A program made the position numbers and the translations under genes. From Novosphingobium sp. (GTDB lineage Bacteria; Pseudomonadota; Alphaproteobacteria; Sphingomonadales; Sphingomonadaceae), in the NCBI RefSeq assembly GCF_039595395.1, contig NZ_JBCNLP010000001.1, positions 3,224,001 through 3,288,000 of the forward strand: DNA of 64,000 nt, in the 5' to 3' direction. The notes below the pieces were generated by a model, which saw only the letters and a list, made by a program, of their open reading frames with translations, was not told where the DNA came from and made no database searches. How positions within the stretch are numbered: the first letter of the stretch is position 1; each line of letters starts with the position of its first letter. This document shows positions 27,809 through 37,127 of the stretch, one piece after another.

Positions 27809-28414
27809 ATGCTCACCATCTGGGGACGGCTCAACTCGCACAATGTGAAGAAGGTGGTCTGGGCCGCTGTCGAGGCCGATCTCCAGTGGGAGCGCCACGA
27901 TATCGGCGGCCAGTTCGGCTACACGCCGGAGTATCTGGCGATGAACCCCAACCGGCTGGTGCCCACCATTCAGGATGGCGACTTCACCCTGTGGGAATCG
28001 AACGCCATCCTGCGCTACATCGCGGACCAATATGGCCGCCATCTGTGGAGCGGCACCCCCACCGCCCGCGCCTGGACCGACCGTTGGCTGGACTGGCAAT
28101 TCCAGTTCGCCGACGCCCAGCGCGAGGCCTTCCTCCAACTGGTCCGCGTGCCAGAGGCGGAGCGCGACGCGGCAAAGATCGAAAAAGGCGCGCAGGCCAC
28201 CAGCAAGATGATGGCCATCCTCGATGATGTGCTGAGCCGTCAGGCATGGCTCTCCGGCAAGGACTTCGGCATCGGCGACATCCCCATGGGCACCTACACC
28301 CACACCTGGCTGACGCTCGGGCTCGATCGCATCGAGGCGCCCCATGTCCGCGCCTGGTACGAGAGGCTGAAGGACCGCCCCGGCTTCGAATACGTCACCA
28401 TTCCCCTCACCTGA
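27809..28414 (+). CDS. Glutathione S-transferase family protein
   Basis: 201 residues. The N-terminal thioredoxin-fold domain has the cis-proline NRLVPTI and ESNAILRYIADQYG glutathione-site motifs (residues ~52-75), followed by an all-helical C-terminal domain. The ATG at 27809 has AGGAG at 27796-27800. Longer frames in the same phase run back into argJ and are rejected. The substrate is unknown; it is probably cotranscribed with argJ and the phosphatase downstream. Confidence 0.85.
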   Translation: MLTIWGRLNSHNVKKVVWAAVEADLQWERHDIGGQFGYTPEYLAMNPNRLVPTIQDGDFTLWESNAILRYIADQYGRHLWSGTPTARAWTDRWLDWQFQFADAQREAFLQLVRVPEAERDAAKIEKGAQATSKMMAILDDVLSRQAWLSGKDFGIGDIPMGTYTHTWLTLGLDRIEAPHVRAWYERLKDRPGFEYVTIPLT

Positions 28415-28422
28415 AAGACGTC

Positions 28423-29235
28423 ATGACCAGACCCGTCAACGATCCGCTGACCGAAGCCGTCTATGCCGTGATGGCAGATGCGGCAGATCGCGCCATCCGC
28501 CCGCGCTATCAGCATCTGGCGGCCAGCGAGATCATCGAAAAGGCCCATGACGACCTCGTCACCGTGGCCGACAAGGAAAGCGAGGCGATCCTGTCGGAAG
28601 GCCTCGCCAAAATCCTGCCCGAAGCCGCCATCGTCGGCGAGGAAGCCGCCCATGCCGATCCCGCCATCCTCTCGCGCCTTGGTGAGGACCTGTGCTGGAT
28701 CATCGACCCGCTGGATGGCACCAACAATTTCGCCCATGGCCGCCCGCCCTTCGGCATATTGATCGCGCTGGCGCAGGGCGGCGAGACCATCGGTGGCTGG
28801 ATTTTTGACGTGCTGTCGGGCCGCTTTTGCCACGCCCGCCGCGGCGAAGGCGCCTTCCTCAACGGCGAGCGCCTGACGGCGCGCCCCACCGGCACCGAGC
28901 CGCCCGTCGCTGCCATTTCGCTGATGTTCGCCGACTCCGACCGCCGCGCCGCGCTGCAGACGCATATCGCCCCACATTACACGCTGGTCGATATCCCCCG
29001 CTGCGCTGCCGAGCAGTACCCGCGCCTCGCGCTGGGCGTGAACGATGTCTCGATCTTCGAGCGCACGCTGGCATGGGATCACGCCGCCGGGGTGCTGTTC
29101 CTCAACGAAGCCGGGGGCAAGGCCGCGCGCTTCGATGGCTCGCCCTATCGGGTGAACGAGGATCGCAAAGGGCTGATCGGGGCTTCATCGCCAGCGCTTT
29201 GGGAAGAGTTGGCTGCAAGGGTGGCAGAGATTTAA
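28423..29235 (+). CDS. Inositol monophosphatase family phosphatase
   Basis: 270 residues. The metal-binding motif DPLDGTNNFAHG and the upstream GEEAAH glutamate are intact, and WDHAAGVLFLNEAGG is the second metal motif. The family covers inositol-phosphate, histidinol-phosphate and 3'-phosphoadenosine phosphatases; sequence alone does not choose between them. The ATG at 28423 is 8 bp after the GST stop. The gene ends 17 bp before the left hairpin of repeat element A. Confidence 0.85.
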   Translation: MTRPVNDPLTEAVYAVMADAADRAIRPRYQHLAASEIIEKAHDDLVTVADKESEAILSEGLAKILPEAAIVGEEAAHADPAILSRLGEDLCWIIDPLDGTNNFAHGRPPFGILIALAQGGETIGGWIFDVLSGRFCHARRGEGAFLNGERLTARPTGTEPPVAAISLMFADSDRRAALQTHIAPHYTLVDIPRCAAEQYPRLALGVNDVSIFERTLAWDHAAGVLFLNEAGGKAARFDGSPYRVNEDRKGLIGASSPALWEELAARVAEI

Positions 29236-29251
29236 AAGTTAGGGAGAGAAT

Positions 29252-29464
29252 GCGAGGGCCATCGCCCTCGCGCTCCCTTTAATGTCTGCGTTGCGCCAGT
29301 GGTTCAACCGCAGAGCCAAGGTCGCAGCGCCGCAGGCAGAAACAACCGCGTTGCAGCCTGCGGCGCTTTGCGTTGCGCAGGTGGAGAGCCGGAGCGCACG
29401 GTTTCGGCGCCCCTGCCCTATCGTCGGAAGACGTCATGGGAGCGCGAGGGGGTTACCCCCTCGC
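29252..29464. repeat. REPIN/MITE-like repeat element, copy A
   Basis: Bounded by GCGAGGGC-CATC-GCCCTCGC (29252-29271, 8-bp perfect stem) and GCGAGGGGG-TTA-CCCCCTCGC (29444-29464, 9-bp stem), in opposite orientation as judged by the flanking GCTCCC/GGGAGC. An internal inverted pair is GCGCCGCAGGC (29327-29337) and GCCTGCGGCGC (29356-29366). The segment before the right hairpin (GCGCCCCTGCCCTATCG, then GGAAGACGTCATGGGAGCG) is nearly identical in the copy at 48283. It lies between the convergent phosphatase and trxA genes, and its hairpins may also serve as terminators. Confidence 0.8.
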
Positions 29465-29483
29465 ACTTTACTTCTTCCAAATC

Positions 29484-29804
29484 TTAAAGAACGCTCTCGA
29501 TCCAGCCCTTCAGCGCGCCCTTTGGCGCAGCGCCCAGCTTCTGGGCGACGGGCTTGCCGTCCTTGAACAGCACCAGGAACGGGATCGACTGCACGCCGAA
29601 TTCGGTGGCGGTGTTGGTGTTGGCCATGATGTCGACCTTGGCGATGGTGACCTGGTCGGCCAGTTCCTCGCTGATCTCTTCCAGGGCGGGAGCGATCATC
29701 TTGCAGGGGCCGCACCAGTCGGCCCAGAAGTCGACGAGCACGGGCTTGTCGGCGCCCAGCACTTCGGTCGAAAAGTTCGAATCGCTGACGGTAATCGTGG
29801 CCAT
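29484..29804 (-). CDS. trxA: Thioredoxin
   Basis: 106 residues with the active site WCGPC (Cys31 and Cys34) and the conserved cis-Pro region SIPFLVLF. It reduces disulfides in the cytoplasm with NADPH-thioredoxin reductase. The ATG at 29804 is chosen: GGAG lies eight bases upstream, and MATITVSDSNF is the usual thioredoxin N-terminus. It is 60 bp downstream of addA on the same strand and may be the last gene of that operon or have its own promoter. Confidence 0.95.
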   Translation of the reverse strand: MATITVSDSNFSTEVLGADKPVLVDFWADWCGPCKMIAPALEEISEELADQVTIAKVDIMANTNTATEFGVQSIPFLVLFKDGKPVAQKLGAAPKGALKGWIESVL

Positions 29805-29863
29805 AATCAAAACTCCAAATGCGTTGGCATGTATCTAGGAAGCGTGCCGGGTTTGACAAGCGC

Positions 29864-32800
29864 TCAAGCGGTGAAGCTTTGCTCCCTGTGGCCCAAGGCA
29901 ATTTTGTGCTGCGCGATCACCTCGGGGGGAATCGCGATCAGGCGCGCGGCTTCGGTGTAGAGCAAGGCTGCCTCCACGCGGCGCCCCGGAAAGCTGCTTT
30001 CCAAAGCGGCGACATAGGCTGCCATCTGGCGCAGCGAGGCGACCGGCACGTCATCCAGTCCAGCGGGAGGACGGCGCGCGGTCTTGTAATCGACAAGCCG
30101 GATGGCGTCGGGGGTGATCACCAGCCGGTCGATCACACCTGCGACAGCCTGAGGCCCGGCGGCAGTAGGAATCAGCGCGGCGATGGGCACTTCGGCCAGC
30201 GCCTCCTGGGCGAAAAGATCCGCCCAGCGCGGATCGTTCACCACGGCCAGAGCAGCTTTAGCCAGATTGCCGCGCGTGAGATCATCAAGATCGGCTGCCT
30301 GACGCTCCAGCCAGCGGCTGGCCACATCCTCACGGGCCTCCGGCGCCACATCGGGCAAGCGCTCAAGCAACGCATGGATCAACGTCCCGCGCCTTGCCGC
30401 CTGAGCGCGCCCGGCTCCCGGCGGAAACGGCGGATCGACAGCCCCTTCCTCACCCAGCGCCGAGGGCGCCAGAGGGCGCGGCGGTGTCGGTTCGTCAGGC
30501 GCGGCGCGGGAGGCCCAGCCGGGCAGTGCCTCGCCCATATCGAAGCTGCGGGTTTCGGCCTGCCATACCGGGCTGGGCGGCATGCCGCCGTGGCTGACGC
30601 TGGCGTTCCAGATGGTGTCATCCTGCCACGCGTCCGCGGGGAAAAGTTCGGCAAGGCGCGCGTACCAGCTTGCCGGCGCAGGCACCTTATCCCGCTTGCC
30701 CAGCGCGCCGCCGATAAACAGCGCTTCCTCGGCTCGGGTCATGGCGACATAGAGCAGGCGCCAATGTTCCTCACCTTCGGCCTTGGCGGCAACTTCAGCG
30801 GCTTGCGCCAAGCGCCCCAGCCGTTCCTCGCGCGACAAAGGCGGCATGGGCACGCGGCGCGGTTCATCGCTGCCGATCAGGCTCATCGGATCGGTCAGCG
30901 ACAAGGCGCCACCTCGCCCCGCCTCGGGATTGCCAGTGGCATCGGCCAGGATCACGATGGGGGCCTGCAGGCCCTTCGAACCATGCACCGTCATCACGCG
31001 GACAAGGCCATCAGCGCGGCCAGCCTCGCGCTTCAGCTCGCCATCGCCCGCCTCGAACCAGTTGAGGAAGCCGACAAGGCTGGGCGTCGAACTGGCGGCA
31101 TAGGCATGGGCGGCGTTGATGAGTTCGTCGATGGGGTCATTGGCCTCATGCCCCAACCGCGCGACCAGCCGCTTGCGCCCCTGCCACGGGCCGACCAGCA
31201 TCCAATGCAGCACCACCTGTACCGGGCGGATTTCCGCCTTGCCCAGCAGCTCGCCCAGTTGGGCCAGCACAGCACGCGGCTCGGGATCGATGGCGGCGCG
31301 CAGATGATCCCACAGATGGACACCCTTCTCGCGATAGCCATGGGCCAGCAACTGCTCCTGCGACCAGCCGATCAGTGGCGAGACCAGCAGATTGGCCAGA
31401 TTGAGATCGTCCAGTGGCTGGGCGGCAAAACGCAAGGCCGCCACCAGATCCTTCACCGCCAGCGGCGCGCCCAGACGCAGGCGGTCCACGCCCGCCACCG
31501 GCACGCCCGCCGCATGCAACCGCGCCACGATCAGCGCCGCCAGAGCGCCGCGTTTGCGCACCAGCACCATCACGTCTCCGGCATTGGCGCGGCGCGGCTC
31601 CTTGCCCTTCACCAGCGGAAAGCCGCCCGGAGAATCCAGCCAATCCTTGACCTGACGGGCAATCCGCTCCGCCATCTCGCGTTCGGGGCGGGAGAGCCAG
31701 CCTTCGCCGCCCTCATCTTCCTCGCCCTCGACCTCTTCGTCGTTGGCCTGTCCCACTGGGCGCCACAGCGTCACCAGACCGGGCCGCGCTTGCCCCTTAT
31801 GCTTTTCCGGCGCGCTGGCCAGACCGAAGGCGGCATGGCCGACATGCTCGATCGCGCGGTCGACGAAATCCAGCACGGTGCCAGCGGTGCGGAAGGATTG
31901 TTCCAGCCCCAACTCTTTCAGGCGGGATGTTTCGGGGCCATCGCGCAGCTCTTCAGCATTTTCCGCCGCGCCCAACATGCGGCGCTTCACCCTTGCGCGG
32001 GCTTCCTCGAAATTCTCCGGGCTGGTGCCCTGAAAGCCGAAGATCGCCTGCTTGTAATCGCCCACCACAAAGAGCGTGCGCGCCTTGTCGGGCTTGGCGC
32101 CTTCGCCGGCGAAGAACTCCTCGGTCAGCGCATCGATGATGCGCCATTGCGCGGCATTGGTGTCCTGCGCCTCATCGACCAGCAGATGGTCGAAGCGGCG
32201 GTCCATCTTGTAACGAATCCAGTCGGCCATATCGGCTCGGGCCAGCAGAGCGGCAGCGCTGCGGATCTGATCGTCGAAATCGATCAGCCCTTCGCGGGCC
32301 TTGGCGGCATCCCAGGCCAGAGCATAGGCGCGGCCCAGGGTCAGCGCCGGAGTGAGCCATTCGGCCAGGGCAACCAGCGCCGCGGCCTCACGCACTTTCG
32401 CGATGCCTTCGCCCACGCGCAGCACATGGGCGGGGTAATCGGGGTCGATCTTTTCCAGACCGGTCGAGGAACGCGGCTCGCCCTTTTGCGTGAAGAAGGT
32501 GCCCCACAAATCGTCGATACGCGCCGCGCGGCCTGCTTCATCGGCTGCCAGCCAGTCGCCGATGGTGTTGGCGTTTTTCTCGCCGGTCTTGCCCTTCCAT
32601 TGCTGGTTGGCGATCATCGCGGCGCGCAAGCTGCGCACATCGAAGGTATCGTCGGCGCAAAGCGCTGCGACCAGCGCTTCATCGGCATCGGCGGGCAGGC
32701 CCAGCAGTTGGCGCACACGGGCGTCCAAAGGCGGCATCCATGCCCCCGGCCCAATCCAAAGATCGCGCGCGCGGGCGCAATCCATCAGCCAGCGCAGCGC

Positions 32801-33379
32801 CGCATCGCCGCCCATCCGCAGCGACAGGTCGGACAGGGCAACCGACAGTTGCTCATCCCCGCCATTCTCCGCATCGAGCAGCAGATCAGCCAGCACCTGA
32901 CGGCTGAGCAGCACCGTCTCCTGTTCCTCCATCGGCCGCGTGCCGGGGGTGAGGCCCGCCTCCTGAGGAAAGGCCGCCAGCAGCCACTGCGAGAAGGCAT
33001 GGATCGTATCGATGCGCAGCCCGCCACCGGGGCAATCGAGCACGGCGGCGAACAGCGTGCGCGCCCTGCCCTGCGTTTCCGGGCCTATATCGGCACCGAT
33101 GGCCTGCAGTTCCAGAGCCAACCGCGCCGGTTCGGCCCTCACCCAGCGCGCCAGCGTTTCATTGATGCGCGCGGCCATTTCCGTGGCGCCCGCCTTGGTG
33201 AAGGTGAGGCACAAAATCTGCTCGGGCCGTACATCGCTTTCCAGCAGCAACCGCAACACACGCGCCGACAGCACCTGAGTCTTGCCCGTGCCCGCGCTGG
33301 CCGACAGCCACACCGTCTCGCCCGGATTGACCGCCAGCGCCTGATTGCCGAACAGCGGATGGATTGCGGGCTCGCTCAT
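29864..33379 (-). CDS. addA: Double-strand break repair helicase-nuclease AddA
   Basis: 1171 residues. A UvrD-like SF1A helicase has the Walker A motif ASAGTGKTQVL near residue 27 and VDEAQD near residue 400. A C-terminal RecB-type nuclease domain has LVDYKTA near residue 1097. With AddB it resects double-strand ends for RecA loading. The ATG overlaps the addB stop by four bases. The length fits alphaproteobacterial AddA. Confidence 0.95.
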   Translation of the reverse strand: MSEPAIHPLFGNQALAVNPGETVWLSASAGTGKTQVLSARVLRLLLESDVRPEQILCLTFTKAGATEMAARINETLARWVRAEPARLALELQAIGADIGPETQGRARTLFAAVLDCPGGGLRIDTIHAFSQWLLAAFPQEAGLTPGTRPMEEQETVLLSRQVLADLLLDAENGGDEQLSVALSDLSLRMGGDAALRWLMDCARARDLWIGPGAWMPPLDARVRQLLGLPADADEALVAALCADDTFDVRSLRAAMIANQQWKGKTGEKNANTIGDWLAADEAGRAARIDDLWGTFFTQKGEPRSSTGLEKIDPDYPAHVLRVGEGIAKVREAAALVALAEWLTPALTLGRAYALAWDAAKAREGLIDFDDQIRSAAALLARADMADWIRYKMDRRFDHLLVDEAQDTNAAQWRIIDALTEEFFAGEGAKPDKARTLFVVGDYKQAIFGFQGTSPENFEEARARVKRRMLGAAENAEELRDGPETSRLKELGLEQSFRTAGTVLDFVDRAIEHVGHAAFGLASAPEKHKGQARPGLVTLWRPVGQANDEEVEGEEDEGGEGWLSRPEREMAERIARQVKDWLDSPGGFPLVKGKEPRRANAGDVMVLVRKRGALAALIVARLHAAGVPVAGVDRLRLGAPLAVKDLVAALRFAAQPLDDLNLANLLVSPLIGWSQEQLLAHGYREKGVHLWDHLRAAIDPEPRAVLAQLGELLGKAEIRPVQVVLHWMLVGPWQGRKRLVARLGHEANDPIDELINAAHAYAASSTPSLVGFLNWFEAGDGELKREAGRADGLVRVMTVHGSKGLQAPIVILADATGNPEAGRGGALSLTDPMSLIGSDEPRRVPMPPLSREERLGRLAQAAEVAAKAEGEEHWRLLYVAMTRAEEALFIGGALGKRDKVPAPASWYARLAELFPADAWQDDTIWNASVSHGGMPPSPVWQAETRSFDMGEALPGWASRAAPDEPTPPRPLAPSALGEEGAVDPPFPPGAGRAQAARRGTLIHALLERLPDVAPEAREDVASRWLERQAADLDDLTRGNLAKAALAVVNDPRWADLFAQEALAEVPIAALIPTAAGPQAVAGVIDRLVITPDAIRLVDYKTARRPPAGLDDVPVASLRQMAAYVAALESSFPGRRVEAALLYTEAARLIAIPPEVIAQHKIALGHREQSFTA

Positions 33380-36300
33380 GCTTGGTCGTCCTCATCGCCC
33401 AGCAGGCCGAGCCATTCATCCAGACGCATCAACTGGTCATAATCATTGTAACCCGCGATATCGGGGTTGAGCCGCGCGGTGAAAGGCTCGCTGCCCAGCA
33501 GCCAGCGGGCGATGGCCTCACGCAGGAATTTCTCGGTTTCGGGCAGGAAATCCTCGCGCGGGATGCCGCTGCGCTTGGGTTTTTCCAGAATGGGCTCATC
33601 GCGCCAGCCGAAACCGGGCTCGCCCTTGCGGCGGCGTGTCATCGACCAATATTCGAAGCGCGTGGCCTCACCTTCCGCTCCGACGAAACCGCCATCCCCG
33701 GCGATCATGCCGATCAGCCCCAATTGCAGCGCGAAACCGGCCTGTACCTGCTTGCCGCTGGGTGGCGCGCCGGTCTTGTAATCCACCACCGCCAGAGAGC
33801 CATCGGGGTTGCGATCAATCCGGTCGGCGCGGCCATGGATACGGATGCCATCGACCTTCATCTCGCCCTTGATCTCGGTGGCGATGACGCGGCGGCCTTC
33901 CGCCACCAGCGCCGAAACCTCGCTATCGATCCATTCCAGCGCCGCGACCAGGCGCGGGCGCCACAGACTGCGCTCCAGCGGGTGGGCCTGCATCGAATCC
34001 AGCACCACGCCGGCCGTGGCCGCCAGAGTACCAGGCACCGCGCCAGCCTTATGCCAGGCGTCGAGAATGTCATGCACCGCCGTGCCCCGCCACGCCGGGC
34101 TGGGCTGGGCATCGAGCGCGTCGATTGAACGCAGCCCCAAAATAGCCTGCGCATAGAACTGATACGGATCGGCGCGCAGCCGGTCGAGCGCCGTCACCGC
34201 AATATCCACCCTCCGCTGATCCTTGGAGGGCATCGGCTGAGGGCGCGGATGCGGAGGCACCTTGCGCCCCACATCCAGCCCCCCGGCCCATGCGGGAATG
34301 CGCGTTTCGCGGTGATCCCTGGCCAGCTTTTCGCCCAGCATGGCGGTCACGCGCAGCACAAAGCGGCTGGGGATGACCGGAGCGCCCTCATCGCGACGCG
34401 CCCAGCTTAGCACAACCTCGGGCGCGCCGAGGCAGGCGGCAAGGTCATGCGCGGCAAGGCCGATACGGAAATCCGCGCCGGGCACGCCAAGCTGGCGCAA
34501 AACGGCAGGCGGCAGCAGCGGATCGGGCTTGGGCGAGCCGGGCCAGACGCCCTCGGTCAGCCCACCACAGATCACCAGATCGGCGCGGCCCATGCGGGCT
34601 TCCAGCAGTCCGTAAATGGCCACGCGGGGGTGACCGCCCCATGCCGGGCGGACAGAAATGCGATCCATCGCATCGCGCAGCACGGCAGGCAGATCGCGCG
34701 GCGGGATCGGCAGATCGGCCCCATCGCTAGCGTTCCGCAGGCCTTCCACGAAGGAAGCCAAAGCGCGCCCATCCGTTTCGCCCCACAGGCCTTGGCCACA
34801 AAGAGCCTCGCCGCAGGTGACCAGCGCATCGAGCAGTGTGGAGAGCGGCAAGGCCTCTTCGCGCGCAGCCGCCATCAGGGGCGAAAGCATCGCCTCTGCC
34901 TCGCGCCACCACGCGATCAGGCCCGGCTTGCGGCGGGGCGAAGCCTTTTTGTCGATCACCCCCGCGATGGGTTCAAGCCCGGCATCGGGGCGCGGTCCAC
35001 GCAGCAGCAGATCGAGCGCGCGCACGCTTTCCAGCCAGCGCGGGCGGGGTTCTCCGGCTTTCACCAGCGGATGGCCCAGCAGAGCGATCAGCGGCACGGG
35101 CGTTGCCTGCTCGCCCGCCACCTCGGCCAACAGCAGCAGGAAGCGACCCGCCAAGGTCTGCGACAAGGGTTGGCCACCCGAATCGTCCGCACCAATGCCC
35201 CAGCGCGCCAGATGCGCCACCACGCGCCCGGCCAAAGCGCGGTCCGGCGTCACCAGAGCCACGCGCTTTTCGGGCTTTTCCAGAGCCTCGCGCATCAGCA
35301 GGGCGATGGCTTGCGCTTCCTCGCCGGGGTGGCCGCTTTCCATCAGACGGACATTGGCCAGGCGGCGCTGCTTCTCGGGCAGATCGACCCAGCGCGCCGA
35401 GGCCTGAGGCGGCAGAAAAAGATTGGAAATCGCCCGCGCCCGCTCCGGTGGCGCCGAGGCCGGGCCGGAACGCTGCCAGAGCTGCACCTCGCCCCGCGCC
35501 ACGCCCATGCGGTTGAGCAGCAGTTTGAGGTGATATTGCGGATGGGTGGCGGCATCGCTGCGGCCGAAAGGCGCGCCGCCGGGTTCGTCAGGGTGGCCCG
35601 CCTGCCCCAATTCGTCCCACACCGCATCGTCGAGCGTCAGATCGAGGTCGGGCAGCACCACACCGCCTTCGGGCAATTCGCTCACCACCCGCAGCAGATC
35701 GGCCAGAGCGGGCGAGGCGCTGGTCACACCCGCAGCCAGAATGGGGTTTTTGGGCGGCGCGGCCTTCCACGCCCGCGCGGCGTGGGCAAACAGCAGATTG
35801 CGCCGTGTGGGCGGATCGACGCACCCCTGCGCTTCCAGTTCAGCGCGCCAATGGGCCATCAGCTTGAGGAAGCCGCGCGTGCTGTCCTGCCAATGCCCGG
35901 CCTGCTCGCCCACCAGCGCCACGATTTCGTCCGAAAGCAAGGTTTCGGGCGCGATGCCCTCCACCGCGAGGCGGTCCATCGTCTGCCCGGCCTCCCAGGC
36001 GCGGCGCAGCAGGGCGGCACCTTTGGGAGCCTCATCGCCTTCGATCTGGCGGATCAGCGCGGCCAGACGCAGCCAGCGCGCGGTGGGGTCGGCGGCGGGC
36101 GGCACATCGGGGCCGTCCAGCGGATCGAGCAAAGCGCCCAGCGCCTCGTCCAGATCGAGGTCGCCCAGCACCACCATGCGCGGCAGCAGCAAGCCACCCA
36201 CGGCATCCTGCTCGCCCAGCGCACGCACAAAGGCTTCGGTTACAGAGCGGATGGCGCGCTGGCTGGGCAGAAGCAAGGTCAGCCTTGCCAGTCCCAAGGC

Positions 36301-36399
36301 ATCGCCGCCGTAACGCGGCAACAAGCCAGCCACCAGAGCATCGGCAAAACCGCGGTGGGCAGGAATGGACCAGAGGCTTGGTGTTGTCGCCCCTACCAT
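33376..36399 (-). CDS. addB: Double-strand break repair protein AddB
   Basis: 1007 residues from the ATG that overlaps the murU stop (TGATG). The N-terminal part resembles an inactive helicase with LLPSQRAIRSV; the C-terminal nuclease domain has VVDYKTG near residue 872. AddA and AddB each provide one nuclease that cuts one strand. The chosen start removes a 39-residue arginine-rich upstream extension that overlaps murU. Confidence 0.94.
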   Translation of the reverse strand: MVGATTPSLWSIPAHRGFADALVAGLLPRYGGDALGLARLTLLLPSQRAIRSVTEAFVRALGEQDAVGGLLLPRMVVLGDLDLDEALGALLDPLDGPDVPPAADPTARWLRLAALIRQIEGDEAPKGAALLRRAWEAGQTMDRLAVEGIAPETLLSDEIVALVGEQAGHWQDSTRGFLKLMAHWRAELEAQGCVDPPTRRNLLFAHAARAWKAAPPKNPILAAGVTSASPALADLLRVVSELPEGGVVLPDLDLTLDDAVWDELGQAGHPDEPGGAPFGRSDAATHPQYHLKLLLNRMGVARGEVQLWQRSGPASAPPERARAISNLFLPPQASARWVDLPEKQRRLANVRLMESGHPGEEAQAIALLMREALEKPEKRVALVTPDRALAGRVVAHLARWGIGADDSGGQPLSQTLAGRFLLLLAEVAGEQATPVPLIALLGHPLVKAGEPRPRWLESVRALDLLLRGPRPDAGLEPIAGVIDKKASPRRKPGLIAWWREAEAMLSPLMAAAREEALPLSTLLDALVTCGEALCGQGLWGETDGRALASFVEGLRNASDGADLPIPPRDLPAVLRDAMDRISVRPAWGGHPRVAIYGLLEARMGRADLVICGGLTEGVWPGSPKPDPLLPPAVLRQLGVPGADFRIGLAAHDLAACLGAPEVVLSWARRDEGAPVIPSRFVLRVTAMLGEKLARDHRETRIPAWAGGLDVGRKVPPHPRPQPMPSKDQRRVDIAVTALDRLRADPYQFYAQAILGLRSIDALDAQPSPAWRGTAVHDILDAWHKAGAVPGTLAATAGVVLDSMQAHPLERSLWRPRLVAALEWIDSEVSALVAEGRRVIATEIKGEMKVDGIRIHGRADRIDRNPDGSLAVVDYKTGAPPSGKQVQAGFALQLGLIGMIAGDGGFVGAEGEATRFEYWSMTRRRKGEPGFGWRDEPILEKPKRSGIPREDFLPETEKFLREAIARWLLGSEPFTARLNPDIAGYNDYDQLMRLDEWLGLLGDEDDQA

Positions 36400-37127
36400 C
36401 ACATGCGGGTCAACAAGGCCTCGGCCGGGGCGATATGGGCCGGTTCGCCCACCTCGATCCATTCGCCGGTATGGACATGGCCGAAAAGGCGCCCCTCGGC
36501 GATGGCGCGGTTCCACAGCACATTGGTGGAAAAGCCGCCCTCCGGCGCATCGCGCAGCAGGCGGTGCGAGACAAGCTGAATGCCCGAATAGATATAGGGC
36601 GCCACGCGGCCATGGGTGCGGCGGCTGACGCGGCCCACCGCATCGAGGTGGAAATCGCCAATGCCCTGATAGTTATGAGCAACAGGATGCCGCACCACCA
36701 ACACCAGCGCATCCATCTTATCCGCATCCCAGGCGCCGCTGAGTTCGGCAAAGACATTGAGCGGTCCGTCGAGCCAGATGTTGTCACTGTTGAGCGCGAA
36801 AAACGGATCGGGCAGCAGGCCAGCCTTGGCTGCCTTCACCATTCCACCGCCGGTTTCCAGCAGCGCCACGCGCTCGTCCGACATGGTCACCACCGGCGCC
36901 TTGCGATGTGAGAGATGGGCTTCCAGTTGGTCGGCCAGATAATGGGCGTTGACCACGGCGCGGGCGATCCCGGCATCGGCCAGTCGGTCGAGCGTATGGT
37001 CGATCAGCGGCTTGCCCAACACCTTGACCATCGGCTTGGGGCGCGTGGCGGTCAGCGGGCGCATGCGCTTGCCGATGCCGGCGGCCAGCACCATCGCGGT
37101 GTCGCTGGCGAGAAGGGGCTTGCTCAT
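36399..37127 (-). CDS. murU: N-acetylmuramate alpha-1-phosphate uridylyltransferase (MurU-like)
   Basis: 242-residue sugar nucleotidyltransferase with the signature AMVLAAGIGKRMRPLT and K-P-M (RPKPMVKV) near the N-terminus. In Pseudomonas and many alphaproteobacteria MurU makes UDP-MurNAc from MurNAc-1-P, bypassing the fosfomycin-sensitive MurA step. The kinase partner AmgK lies directly upstream with a four-base overlap, which fixes the specificity better than the sequence alone. Confidence 0.88.
   Translation of the reverse strand: MSKPLLASDTAMVLAAGIGKRMRPLTATRPKPMVKVLGKPLIDHTLDRLADAGIARAVVNAHYLADQLEAHLSHRKAPVVTMSDERVALLETGGGMVKAAKAGLLPDPFFALNSDNIWLDGPLNVFAELSGAWDADKMDALVLVVRHPVAHNYQGIGDFHLDAVGRVSRRTHGRVAPYIYSGIQLVSHRLLRDAPEGGFSTNVLWNRAIAEGRLFGHVHTGEWIEVGEPAHIAPAEALLTRM

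Noticed and set aside
29819..33442. Very long open frame on the plus strand, opposite addA
   Set aside because: It is antisense to a full, motif-rich addA; in GC-rich DNA the third-position bias leaves stop-free antisense frames. Its product is His/Gln/Arg-rich and shows no domain.
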